A stretch of DNA of 64,000 nt from Anaeramoeba flamelloides (taxonomy: Eukaryota > Metamonada > Anaeramoebidae): the NCBI GenBank assembly GCA_027625915.1, contig JANTQA010000036.1:4149501-4213500 (forward strand). The letters run 5' to 3'. A program made the translations under genes and the position numbers. Positions within the stretch are counted from its first letter, which is position 1, and each line of letters begins with the position of its first letter. Shown one piece after another: positions 1 to 11,332 of this stretch. The notes under the pieces are model-generated. The model worked only from the letters and a program-made list of their open reading frames with translations. It was not told the origin of the DNA and did no database searches.

Positions 1-2288
1 TATTGTTTTTGAAATAATTCACCACAAGGAAAAAATAAATTCTGAAATTAAAGTTAGCCAAAACTACATATTGGATTTCAGTTATACATCTTTTATAAAT
101 TATTTTTTCAAAAGTTATCATAATTTTATCCCATTAAGAAAAGATATCAATTAAACTAATTAAGATTTGAATACCCCCTTTTTCAAAATTCGAGAATTTT
201 GAAAAAAACACCAATTTTTGGGGTATTTTTTTTTTTGAAATTTAATTACAATGAATGAACTTTATACTGAACATTAAGTAAGAAAAAATAATAAATGTTA
301 AAACAATTTGCAGAAAAAAATAGAAATATATATAAAAACTCAAACATGATTAAAAATAAAATGATAAAAAATATTCCAAAAACAGACAAAAAAATCAGAT
401 TTTCAATTTAATTTAGCGATATCTTTTGAAAGAAATATTTTAAAATTGAAAAAATATGATTCTTTTTAGACAATTAAAAAAATAGATTTAAATTATCTCT
501 CCACTAAGCCAAATAAAAATTTCAAAAATTTTACAATTAAAGAGGAAAAAATTATTACTGGAAATTTTCATTTTTTTTTTTCAATTCCCATTAATATCTA
601 ACAAGGTTGTAAACCCTTTTCAAAATTGTTATTTATAATAATGTTTATTATGTGGATGTATTTCAAAAATACAAAATTTCGAGTTTTTTTTTGAAAAAAT
701 TTTCCGAGTTATGTTATGTTGCAAACAAAAATATCAAAACTAAACTATTTTTCAAAAATGTTGAAACACTTTATAATGTTATTGAAAGTGGTTTTGTTTG
801 GTTTTATCCCATATTCTTATCAAATGCATTTTCAATTTTTAGAATAACATAATTTTTTCTAATTTATTCATTTTTCTTTAGGGACTATCAGCAATATTAG
901 AATTTTCATAACAAACCGACAAATTAGTGATTAATTTAACTTTTCAAGATAATGTTGAATATCATCAATTTGTGCTTTTTGCTGATAATCTGAAATATTT
1001 CTGATAATATTAAAAACTCATGATAATGAACAAATTCACGATAATCAAAAAAAAAAAAAAAAAAAGTTGTAATAAATTGAGAATACTTTTTACTTTGAAT
1101 TTATTCGGGAAAAAAATGATTTAAAAAGTCAATAAACATTAAAAAAATATGTTAATTTAATGTAACCGGTGCTTTATTATTTCAATTTTTTGTAACAGAA
1201 TAAAATTATATCTTAAATTTTTGAGTTTACAAAGTTATTTTCAGGAATAATTATTAAATTCGTGAAAACTATGAAAATTTGTGAAAAAATCAGAAATTAG
1301 AGCGATATTTGGCCAAACTCCCAATAATCTTATTTTCTCACTTAAAAATTATTGTCACAATTTTCCCTTTTTTATTTCTTTTTCTTTTTTAGTCAAGATT
1401 GTTTTTTTTTTTTTTTTAAAAAGTTTTGTTCTTTTTTTTTTTTTTTTTTTTTTTGTTTTTAAAAAAGATCATGTTGAAAAAAAAAAAGATCGTAGAAAAG
1501 TTCAATAAACATTCAGAAAATTTGAGACTATAAAATGACTTTTAAAATGGATTTATGTATTTTAAAAAAACCTTCTTATTAACCTTTTTTTCATTGAAAT
1601 TTACTAATAAACAAATCAATAATGCACATTTAAAAAATTTTGATTCTACTTTTTTTTATTTTTTGGTTTTTATTTTTTTATTATTTTTCAAAATATCAGG
1701 CTTTTATATGTTTATAATAATTAAAAAATGGAATTATTAATAAGATTTAATTATTATTTATCATTAAAAACTAAATAATAATCTATATAAACTTTTTTCT
1801 CAATTTATTATTTCAGGCGAGTCACAATTTTTGAAATATAGTTTAAGATACATTTATTCTAAATTCTTAAAGTTTTCCAAAACTTTTCGAACTTTAACAT
1901 CTGTTAAGCAATTAAGACGTGTTCTGTGATTTTTAATTTTTCATCATATTGTTTTTTGTCTTTATCATGTATTTGATTCCTGTGGGGTTATATTCCATTA
2001 AAAAAATTACAAATTCAATTAGAAAAAAACACATTAATTTTCAAAATAATTTTGGTTTTTGTTTCTTTGTTTGGGAATGTCAAAATGTTGGAATATATTT
2101 GATCAAATTTTATAGGATATTTAAAACAAAACTGACTAAATCATCGTATTTCAATCTCAAAAATATTTTGAAAATTCAATTTTTGTTCCTTGATTACAAT
2201 TTTGGTTTGAATTTTGGTATGCAGTTGTAAAATTTTATCTGTTTTCAAAATGAAAAGAAAGAAAAAAAGAAAATAGAAAGAAGCTTAC
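1..2288. other. Non-coding stretch, possibly intron of the G-alpha gene
   Basis: No convincing coding exon is seen on either strand. There are long poly-T and poly-A tracts and a near-perfect palindrome at 179-206 (two 13-base arms around GA). If the G-alpha gene is intact, its next exon must lie left of base 1 and this whole stretch is intron, since the donor at 2288 opens leftwards. I looked on the minus strand for the missing NKxD-type and C-terminal G-alpha motifs and did not find them. Confidence 0.5.
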
Positions 2289-3696
2289 ATAAACAACAAT
2301 TGTAACATTCTCAAATTGATGAATCCACTTACGTCTTTCGCTTCTTTGTCCTCCAACATCAACAACTCTAAAATATTCAAGCAAAAATTATATAATTTTA
2401 ATTGTTCGGTTTTTGATGAATAGCCAAGAAAAGAAAAGAAAAAAAAAAATTGAAAGAATTATTATTAATTTGTCAAATTAAAAGCTGTTGGTTAGATTTT
2501 TGATGTGGTTTGATGTGGTTTGAGGGAAACACTCGAAACACTCATTAAATTTTTATATTAAAAACCAAAGAAATACTTGTTTTCAAGTGAATATGAAATC
2601 AAAAGAAAAGCAAAATCTAAATCAAATATCTCGACTTTAAATTAAAAAGCTCACAAATAAAGAAATTTCAAAATAATTCAAAAAGAAGCCCTGTTCAGCA
2701 AAAGAAAGGAAGGAAGGGAAAAATAATAAAAAAAAAAATTAAGGAAAACAACATACTTCCAGGGTTTATTATTAACCTCTAATTCTATTTCATTAACGCC
2801 TGTTGTTGGAATTCTACAAAATAACACATCTTGATCGTTAGGTTGGTAGTCTTCTTTAAATATTCTTTCACAAGAATCAAAAAAGCTTTTGTTCAATTCG
2901 CAAAGGGGAGCGTTTGGTTGGTTTTTTTTTTAAAAAAAAGACAAAATTATTGTTTTGTTGAAAAAAAAGAAAAAGAGACAAGGTTATTATTCTTTGTAAG
3001 TACTTAAAGGCTGTTAAATTGGGAATCAAAAAGAAAATCAAACTAATTTGCAGAATCAGGGAGATCAAAACGGCTCCTTCTCTCATAGGCTTCTTTAAAG
3101 CCAGGATCACTCCAGAGGCTAGTGATTGCATTTTTCATTTTTTCGGTAAAATCTTCCTCACTATATTTTTTCGAGCGATCAAACCGTTTCACAATTTTCT
3201 TTGTTCTTTTCTTAAGAGTTACTTTCAACTCTTCAGCTATTTGAATCAAAACTTTCATATTGGTCATCAAACTCGTTCTGATCGTGGTTCGATACAAAAA
3301 CCGATCTTGTTCGCAAAAACCACCTTTATACAAGATTTGTAATTGCTTTAAAAATGTAGATTTCCCAGAGTCGCCGGTTCCTTTGGTTGTTTAATTAGAT
3401 TTGGTACGTGTCGAATGGTTTTTAAATTAAAAAGAAAAGATTTGTTTCAAATTGTTAGTTTTTGAAAGAATTCAGTATTTGGCAAAAGCTGCTAGTTGTT
3501 GTTTTGGTTGTTTTTTTTTTTTGTGTTTGTTATTTAATTTATCCAATAAACAAAAAGGATTGGTTCAGAAAATACCTAAAACTAGGACCTTTATTTCTTT
3601 TTGCATTTCACTATTGTCCCTTTTCATTAATTCTTCAATTCTTTTACTCCGAACACTCTCATCTGACTCTTGTTTTTTTGAAATAATTTTTCCCAT
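2289..3696 (-). CDS. Heterotrimeric G protein alpha subunit, 5' part (four exons)
   Basis: GTP-binding alpha subunit of a heterotrimeric G protein, acting at the inner face of the plasma membrane below seven-helix receptors. Exons on the minus strand: 3696-3576, 3380-3044, 2885-2757 and 2367-2289. The introns are 195, 158 and 389 bases, all GT..AG, and the phases join exactly. The product begins MGKIIS, a consensus N-myristoylation start (Gly2, Ser6), then reads KVLVLG. It continues with the P-loop GTGDSGKST, helical-domain motifs ending [17 protein letters not shown], switch [13 protein letters not shown] with the conserved Arg and Thr, and switch [22 protein letters not shown] with the catalytic Gln. 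This gives 222 codons. Family members are usually about 350 residues, so the NKxD and C-terminal receptor-contact parts are missing. A good donor (GTAAGC) follows codon 222, so they are probably in exons beyond the window edge. A gene broken by insertion is the alternative. Confidence 0.9.
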
Positions 3697-4274
3697 TCGT
3701 TAAATTATGAAGGAAATAGTTTTTAAATAAAAAATTAAATTACAAAAAATAAAAAGTTTTTGATTGGTTATTGTAGATATTGTGGTTCTTTCTTTAGATT
3801 TTTAAAATTAATCGCTTTCAATTCTAAAGGAAAATACAAAAAACTATTAAGATTAATATTTGAAAACGATGGCAAAATAAGCCATAAAGTGAAGGTAACA
3901 GTCATTTTTCTATTTTAACCAAAAACCATAACTTTGAACTCTTGATTATTGTAAATTAAGGGAACGGTTATTAAAAGTTCTCTCTTTGATTTTGTTAAAA
4001 TATATACACTCAAAAACTTTAACGTTTTATTAGATAATACTTGATTTTCCTTTTTCTCGAAAGTACTTAAACTTTAAATTATCAAAGAAACTCACAAGAA
4101 ACCTTAAACAAATATTTTTCTGTGTTGATTCCTTATAGCTTTGATAATAAAAAAGAAATTCCAACCATAAAAGATCAAATATAAACTTTTTATCTTTAAA
4201 ATAAAGTAAATTGGTGAGAATAATTATCTATTAAAAAAAAATTTAAATCCAAGAATCATGTGTTCGTTTTCCTT
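3697..4274. promoter_or_regulatory. 5' flank of the G-alpha gene, no gene seen
   Basis: The AT-rich stretch upstream of the G-alpha ATG holds no supported coding sequence. It presumably contains the promoter, but no discrete element could be identified. Confidence 0.3.
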
Positions 4275-4514
4275 CTATTTTTCTATACTGTTAATTGTAA
4301 AATATAAAAAGTTCAAAATTTTCATTGGCTTTCCAAAAAATCAATGCCCAAGGAATTAAAATAAATAATCAAAATTCCCAATTCTAAAAGGTGAATTATT
4401 AATTTAAGCTGGTTTTAAGAATTAAAAATTTGAAATGTTACTTGACTTTGAAATTACAATTTTCGAGAGCTGAATGAAAGTTTTGTTCAAATTTATTTTG
4501 TTACAAATAATATT
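4275..4514. repeat. Short inverted-repeat element, copy 1
   Basis: About 240 bases with imperfect inverted arms. The left arm contains ATACTGTTAATTGTAAAATA and CAAAATTTTCATT; the right arm contains the complement of the latter. The same arms occur at 28355-28600, which marks it as an interspersed family rather than a local accident. No coding capacity. Confidence 0.45.
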
Positions 4515-6225
4515 ATGAAGTTAAAGGACAAAAATTCCAAAATTCATTTTTTTATTTAATTTTCAAGATAAGGATTCTTTTTTGGTAATATTTTATATTG
4601 AAATGAATTACCCAACAAAAATTATAAAAAAATGATTCATAGTTCAATAATTCCAAAAAATATCATTTTTTTTCAAATTAAAAGATCATAAAAAGAGTTA
4701 TAAAAGAAAAAAAGGGAAATAAAACCAAAAAATATAGTCTTTACTTTGATTATTTCTTTTTCTGAATCCCATGATGAGTGTCATAATTTATTAATACACA
4801 CCAATTTATAAGGAATTTATAGTATTCTTGAAGATCTCTTCAGATGTGATATTATAAAATAAATAATTAGTTTTTCAATTCAGTTTACTAATCTAAAAAT
4901 AATTTCTGATTTCGTTTAGAACTTTTTTATTAAAAACATTTTCTTTTCACCAAGTTATTTGTTTTTGGGTTTTTAAATTCATCAATATTTGTAAATTATT
5001 TTACTTTGCCATTTTTACGATCGGCTTTAATTTTGGGAAATTAAAAAATTATAAAAAAACGAATATTAACAAAATATATCTAAATATAATATCATAGACT
5101 TAAATTACCCTTTAAATAAAATATATTCAGGAAAATAAAATATGTGATAAAATTACTTAAAAAAAATATCTTTTAAAAAATGGGATTTGGAAAAATAGTG
5201 GAATACCCTTTTTTTTTTTTTAAAAAAATTTTCTGCTACTACTTAAAATATTAAATCAAAATATGGGACTTTTTGTCAATATGTTGATTTTTATTTCATA
5301 ATAGAAATTACAAAAAATCCCAAATTATTTGGTAATCAGCCCTATCAAGATGAATATATAATTTTTTTGAATTTTTCAAATCCAAACAAAAATTAAACTA
5401 TATTCTTTAATAAGAGACCTTAAATCAAAAATTATTTTTCAAATATCTGAATTAATTTATTTCAGTAACTTCAATTTTCACAAATTTGTTTTCAATTTTT
5501 TTTTATAAAATAAAAGTCTAAGTCAAATTTCAAAATTAGGAGCAAACTTTTTTATTATTATTATTTTTCTTTTTTCATTTGTATTTCAGAAAATAAAAAT
5601 AATACCCTATATTTTATTTATTAATCTATATTATCTATTATCTCTAAACACTTTAGTAAAATACATTATTATTCAAAAAAAAATCAATTACAAAAATTTT
5701 TTTCTGATGAAAAATCCTCACTATTTTTTGAAATTTAGTTAATAGTAAAAATGATAAACTAAAATGATTTGCAAGTAATAATAGGAATTTGAAAACCCAA
5801 AAACGAATATCTTGATGAAAAGAAAATGTTTTTAATAAAAAAGTTCCAAAAGAAATCAGAAATTATTTTTCGATTAGTAAACTGAATTTAAAAACTAATT
5901 ATTTATTTTATAATATCGGATCTGAAGAGATCTTCAAGAATACTATAAATTCCTTATAAATTGGTGTGTATTAATAAATTATGAAACACATCAAGGGGAT
6001 TCAGAAATTGAAATAATAAAAGCTAAAACCATTATTTTTAGTTGGGTTTCAATTTGTTAAATGAAAATACCATATTTTGATTTCTAATTTTTAAAAAAAT
6101 CTTCTAAATGTGTTTTATTTTCAAAAAATCATGTCCCGTAAAAATATTACCTAAAAAGAATGCTAATCTTGAAAATTAAACAAAAAAATCTATTTTAGAA
6201 TTTCTGTTTAGTAACTACATTTTAT
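4515..6225. repeat. Fold-back element with inverted arms of about 480 bases
   Basis: The left arm (about 4515-5023) is the reverse complement of the right arm (about 5745-6225) over nearly its whole length. Anchors are TTCAAGATAAGGATTCTTTT near 4562, CTGAATCCC near 4761 and CACACCAATTTATAAGGAAT near 4798, each with its complement in the right arm. The centre of about 720 bases has no open frame of note. Such long-armed elements are usually non-autonomous DNA transposons. The family is not identified. Confidence 0.7.
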
Positions 6226-7235
6226 ACAAAAAAAAAAAAAAAAAACATTTTTTTAGAAAATTATGCATAAAAAAATTAAAAAGTAAATTTATTTTCTAAA
6301 ATAATATTTTTTTTTCAAATTAATAAATTTATATTATAATGATATTAGAATCAAGAATAAATCCATTTAATCCTAATTTTATTTTTTTTTTTAAATTTGA
6401 TTAATTTTTTTTTTTTAAAACAGGGGCTTCAATTCTTTAGGAATTATATTCAACTGTTTTATCCAATTATTGGTTTATAGTAAAGAAAATAAAAATAGAA
6501 ATAGAAATAAAAAAAAAAATTAAATAATTAGAACAAAATCCAATAATTAGAATACCCTAGAAATTTTTTTAGAGAAAATATTAGATCATTTAACAAAAAT
6601 TCATTGGTTTGCCATATAAAACTTTAAAAAGAACCTGTTAATTATTATGATGGTTTTAATTTTCTGTGTTTATGTATATTGTTATTGATTTAACTTTTAT
6701 TATTATTTACATATTTTATCTTTTTCTGAACTTTTTGAAAGTACTTCATTAAATGTTACATTTGAATTTTTTCTTTTTAATGTCTTTAGATTTTTTCTTT
6801 TTATAAAATTACTCATTATTTCGAAACAAAAATTATTTAACCGTAATACATTTTTTCTCCACCTTAATTTGTTCAAATAATTTATTTTTTCTTTTTCGAG
6901 GTAATTCAAAAAAAGATAACACGAAAAAAATAAGAAAAAATTTATGTTTTATGGTTTTCAAAGTATTAATAAAAAACGTAAAAACAAAAACAAGGGATTA
7001 TTTTCTATTAGAATTACTAAATGCTAAAAATTAAATTACCAAAAAAAATTACTTTTGAAAATTCTTGATATATTTCAGAATCAGAAACAAATTATAACAA
7101 AAAAAATTGAGATTTTATTTATCCAGCTCATTTGAATACAGTTTTTAAAAATCATATATCCAGATTCTATAGATACCTTTCCTAAGATAATTAGAACCTT
7201 GAGACTCAATTTATTTTTTATAATTATTTAAGGTT
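6226..7235. other. AT-rich intergenic, no gene supported
   Basis: Only homopolymer-rich sequence and a chance minus-strand reading frame at 6703-6909 of 68 residues, rich in Lys and Asn, with no recognisable family. Confidence 0.4.
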
Positions 7236-7790
7236 TAAAATCCCGGATTTTTGATAAAAGATTATCTTGTATCAGGTTTAGTGACCACTTTTTACTTTGG
7301 TTCTTAGCTAATTAGTCTTTACTTGGTATACGTTTTAAGAGTTGTTTCAAAAAGACAATTTTTGAAAATTTATTTTTTTATATTCTGAAATCTGAATTGA
7401 AGAGTGTAAGACTATATGAATTGGTAACTTAGTGAAAAAAAAAAAATGTGATTTGTGTGTTTTTGTTTGAAATTTTTAAACAAGTTTGATTTTATTTGGA
7501 GCTTGTAAAAAATTTATTTTCAATTAGTTAATCCACTAAAAAGTAAATCAAACTTTTCTTCTACAACCAAAAATCTTGTTTTATTCTAAAACATCCTCCA
7601 TCCAAAATCTAAGTCTAACACCCTTCAATTCAGATTTCAGAAAAATTAAAAAATTGATTGTCAAAAACTGTATTTTTGAAACAACTCTTAAAACCAATCA
7701 CAAGATACATCAGATAAGAACCAAAATAACAAGTAGTAACTACAGCTTACACAAGATAATCTTAAATCAAAAATCCGGGGTTGTAAAAAT
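7236..7790. repeat. Inverted-repeat element (family with GATTATCTT ends), copy 1
   Basis: Arms of about 190 bases face each other: 7236-7425 and 7590-7790. Both carry an AATCCCGGATTTTTGAT-like end, then GATTATCTTGT, and further in TTTTAAGAGTTGTTTCAAAA. A second element with the same outer motif lies at 55521-56062. A plus-strand reading frame at 7576-7851 lies mostly in the right arm and is not taken as a gene. Confidence 0.65.
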
Positions 7791-9040
7791 TAATACAAAC
7801 TTTCATTTTCAAATGAAAAATATACACTTCTATTATATCAAAACCAATTGATAAAATAAATATTCTATCTGATATTTAAATATCTTTGTAAATAAATAAA
7901 TTATTTATTCAAGTATTTTGACATTCTTTCAATGAAAGGATCCAATTATTTTTTACAATAAAAAATGATGTGCTTTAATCATTAAAAATCAAATTTTTTT
8001 GATATTTCGACAAACTTTACAAAAAAAAAAAAAACTTTTTTTTTTATTTTTTAAAAAATTTGGATGGAACATTAAATTAAATCACAGAAACTGAAGAAAA
8101 ATTTATAAAATGTTGAAATATATTTTCCAAGCTATTTTTTTATTGTATACACCCCATACACTTTTTACTTTAAAAATTTTCTTTCAAAGATAATTATTTA
8201 TAAATTCTATATCTTTGAATCTTTTCATAATAAATCAAAAAAAAAAAAATTCAAAGATTATTACGTGATAAGGGATTTATAGGATATATGAAAAAAAAAT
8301 ATAGAGAAAAAAAAAAAAAGAAAAAAATGAAGAGAGAGTAGAGAGAAAGAGAAAAAAACAGAGGGGAAAATAAATCAGAGAGAGAAGAAAAAAAAAGAGA
8401 ACAATTTAAAAGTAATAAGTAGATTTCATGATTTTAAAATAGATCTTAATTGAAGAGATCAAATAAAAAAAATCTCTTGAAGATTCATAAAAATTATCAT
8501 TATTAGTAAAAGGTATTATAAAAATCGACTATCTTTTATATTTACCCTGTTGATTATTTTTGCTTTGATTTTTTTACTTGGATTTGCTTTGATAGATTCA
8601 TTTCAATACAATCTTTAACTTTTATCTTTTGAACATTTCAATAAAAAATCATCTAAATTGTCATAAGATTTATAGTTTTTTTTGATTTGAAACAGCAAGG
8701 GCAGAATCCAATAAATCACATAATTTTTCTTTTAAAAAAAAAAATAAACAATTGAATATTATTTATTCATGGGTATACCCAATAAAACGATCTCAATTTA
8801 TATTAATAATGTAAAAATATTTTTTTTTCTACAAAAAAATATTCATCAGCTTCTAACTTGTTAATCTATACTTGACGAACCATCACCCATAAAAATTTTA
8901 ATTTAAATACAGAAAAATATTCACAACATACATTCTAGTATATTGAATATAATTTTCTACAAATTCTACCAGATCTGTATAAGATTTAATTGATTTGATA
9001 TTATATTTTGTACATTTAAAATTAGAAATTAATAAACTTA
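7791..9040. other. Intergenic with a polypurine tract
   Basis: No gene is supported. Bases of about 8286-8402 are almost purely A and G on the plus strand (runs of A broken by GAGAGAG), a stretch of more than 100 bases. The rest is AT-rich with homopolymers and lies 3' of the minus-strand gene ending at 9041. Confidence 0.45.
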
Positions 9041-11332
9041 TTAATTCATTATTGAATACTTTTCACCACCCTTCTTCTTCTTCTTCTTCTTCTTCGTCAT
9101 CACCAGTTTCTTCTTCTTTTTCTTTTTCATCATCTTCGTCTCCTTCTTCGTCTCCATCTTCGCCTTCTTTTCTAATATTTTCTCCTTCCCCACCCTACTG
9201 CATTCGCATTTCTTCTTCTTGTTATTCTTTCTCTTCTTGGTTTCCTTATCTATTTCCTCTTTTTTATCTTTCAATTCAATTTTTGATTGTGATTTCGATT
9301 GCAATTTATGACTATATGATTTTGAACTATTACTTTTTTCACTCAAATCATCCGATTCATTTAAATATGATTCAATTTCTTGGTTAAATTGACTTTCATT
9401 ATCTTCAGAATTTAGGTGTAAATTTGTATTTTTTACGATGTAAACATTTTTATTGATTAGTTTTGAATCTTCATCATCCTCATCTATTTTTATTAACTCT
9501 TCACTCCCCATTCCCATTTCTGGTTCAAAACCCTTTTGATTTATATTTTTTTTCTTTCTTTCATGATATTTTTGCTCTTTCCATTCTTGAGATAATTCCT
9601 TACCGACCTTTGTAAAATCACGGCTATATTCTGGGGGCGGTACATTTGGAATTTGAGTAATTTCCATTTGATTTTTTAATAACACATTCGGATCAATTGG
9701 CCTTTTATTAAGATTTTCAAATTGCTTTTTTTTTTGTATCTGTTCTTGTTCTTGCTCATATGATAATGATAATTGTTGTTTTAATTGCTTTTTCTGCTGT
9801 TTAAATATTTCGGTATTTAATCTATAATATTGTTGAAATTGTATTTGGTCTTTCTGTCTAATTAATTCCATTTCTAATAATTGCTGCTGTTGATTTAATT
9901 GCTGCTGTTTCGGTACACGCCCATGTACCTGTTTCTGCTGTTTTTGAAAATTTAAAGAAAATTGGTTTTGATCATTTTCAAAAAATTCTAAAGGGCCCTT
10001 TAATAATTGTTGTTGTTGTAAACATAATTGCTGTTGAAACAATTGCTGTTGTTGAGTATTCATATTTAAATCCATATCCAGATTTGTCGTTTCTGTTATT
10101 GGGCTTATTGAATTTAAAGAACCATTTATTTGGGATATTTCAATCAAGGTTAATAGATTAGGGTTATGAATTCCCCGGCCATTTAACCATTCCAATGCAT
10201 CATCTGATTTACCCCTTTCAAGAAATCTTTGATTTATCACCGCTCTGCTAAAATCAGCCATTCTAGCTGCCACTTGTAAAATCATTTCCGTTTCTTTGTG
10301 GAACAAATTGATCGTTTGTTTCATTACGCTCACAACTTTGTCATACTTTTCATCAATAAGATCCCTTTCCATAAATCTTAAAGGATTTGTTGAAACTGGT
10401 TGAGGTAAGATCCACGTGGCTATTGAAGGGAGTATTTTTTGGAGCAAATAATTTCTCAATTGAAATTTATTATAATAATGCGGTGATCTCGTTAAAATTT
10501 TTTTACAGATTGCCAATGAAGCCAATGGATCATTTTTTTCTTCCAATAAATGGATCATTAGCATTTTCATTGCTTTACATTCCTCTTCAGCACCATTTAT
10601 TATTTTATTTTGATAATCATTAATGATTAAATATTTATGTGCCAATTTGCCTCTTTTGATTATTTTCTTTTTCATTAAATTATCTATAAAATTTGAACAG
10701 ATGCGATTTTGTTGTTTTAAAAAATATAAATTCTTTAATCCGCTTTTTGAAGTAGCAAATTCCACTAGTCTATTGAAATTCCCCTCTTCAACAATTTTAC
10801 TAATCGCACATATTATTTCCTTTGCTGGTACACCCCTTTCAGCCACATCCTGTATTACACTATTCTTGGTAGATCTAGCTGCCTTAATTAACATTAACAT
10901 ACAAGTTTCTAAATATTTTGCATTTAATAATGCCAGTGTTGACAATAAAGGTGCCGAGGCAACAGCCAATTCATACCCAGAAGTTAACTTATCGATTGAA
11001 TCTAAAAATTTAACTTGAGAAATCATTGATGATTTTAATATTAAATTCGAATATTTCGGAATTTGATAAGGAGTTTTCAAAATTTGTTTCATAGAATTTA
11101 ATCTAACATCAATATCTTTATCATTTAAACATAAAAATGGTAGAATATTTGATAATTCTTTACGCGCACTTTTACCTGCAATTAGCATAAATTTATCTAC
11201 AGATTTTTTCTCCAATCTAGAATTTTGTGGTATTTTTGAAATAATGGAAATTAAATGTTCATCAAAATAAAAATTATTAGTTTTTTTTAATTTTTCTTCA
11301 TATTTATAAATAATTTTTTCTTTTTTTGTCAT
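9041..11332 (-). CDS. Large helical protein with Gln-rich and Lys-rich tail, C-terminal part
   Basis: Open frame of 763 residues. Residues 1-400 read as amphipathic helices of HEAT or armadillo style, with stretches such as ELAVASAPLLSTLALLNAKY. Residues of about 420-600 are Gln-rich, 610-690 are acidic and Ser-rich, and 700-763 are a Lys-rich tail ending KYSIMN. I do not recognise the family. The first ATG (11332) overlaps the end of the upstream frame by 29 bases in another phase, and the sequence before it is a purine tract that codes for Lys in every frame. The most likely reading is that this is the second half of the protein starting at 13454, joined by an intron in the tract; a frameshift is the alternative. 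Without Gln and Lys runs the codon use resembles the upstream frame. Confidence 0.7.
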   Translation of the reverse strand: MTKKEKIIYKYEEKLKKTNNFYFDEHLISIISKIPQNSRLEKKSVDKFMLIAGKSARKELSNILPFLCLNDKDIDVRLNSMKQILKTPYQIPKYSNLILKSSMISQVKFLDSIDKLTSGYELAVASAPLLSTLALLNAKYLETCMLMLIKAARSTKNSVIQDVAERGVPAKEIICAISKIVEEGNFNRLVEFATSKSGLKNLYFLKQQNRICSNFIDNLMKKKIIKRGKLAHKYLIINDYQNKIINGAEEECKAMKMLMIHLLEEKNDPLASLAICKKILTRSPHYYNKFQLRNYLLQKILPSIATWILPQPVSTNPLRFMERDLIDEKYDKVVSVMKQTINLFHKETEMILQVAARMADFSRAVINQRFLERGKSDDALEWLNGRGIHNPNLLTLIEISQINGSLNSISPITETTNLDMDLNMNTQQQQLFQQQLCLQQQQLLKGPLEFFENDQNQFSLNFQKQQKQVHGRVPKQQQLNQQQQLLEMELIRQKDQIQFQQYYRLNTEIFKQQKKQLKQQLSLSYEQEQEQIQKKKQFENLNKRPIDPNVLLKNQMEITQIPNVPPPEYSRDFTKVGKELSQEWKEQKYHERKKKNINQKGFEPEMGMGSEELIKIDEDDEDSKLINKNVYIVKNTNLHLNSEDNESQFNQEIESYLNESDDLSEKSNSSKSYSHKLQSKSQSKIELKDKKEEIDKETKKRKNNKKKKCECSRVGKEKILEKKAKMETKKETKMMKKKKKKKLVMTKKKKKKKKGGEKYSIMN

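Noticed and set aside
8995-9387. Plus-strand Ser-rich 130-residue frame
   Set aside because: It is the reverse reading of the Lys-rich tail of the minus-strand gene.
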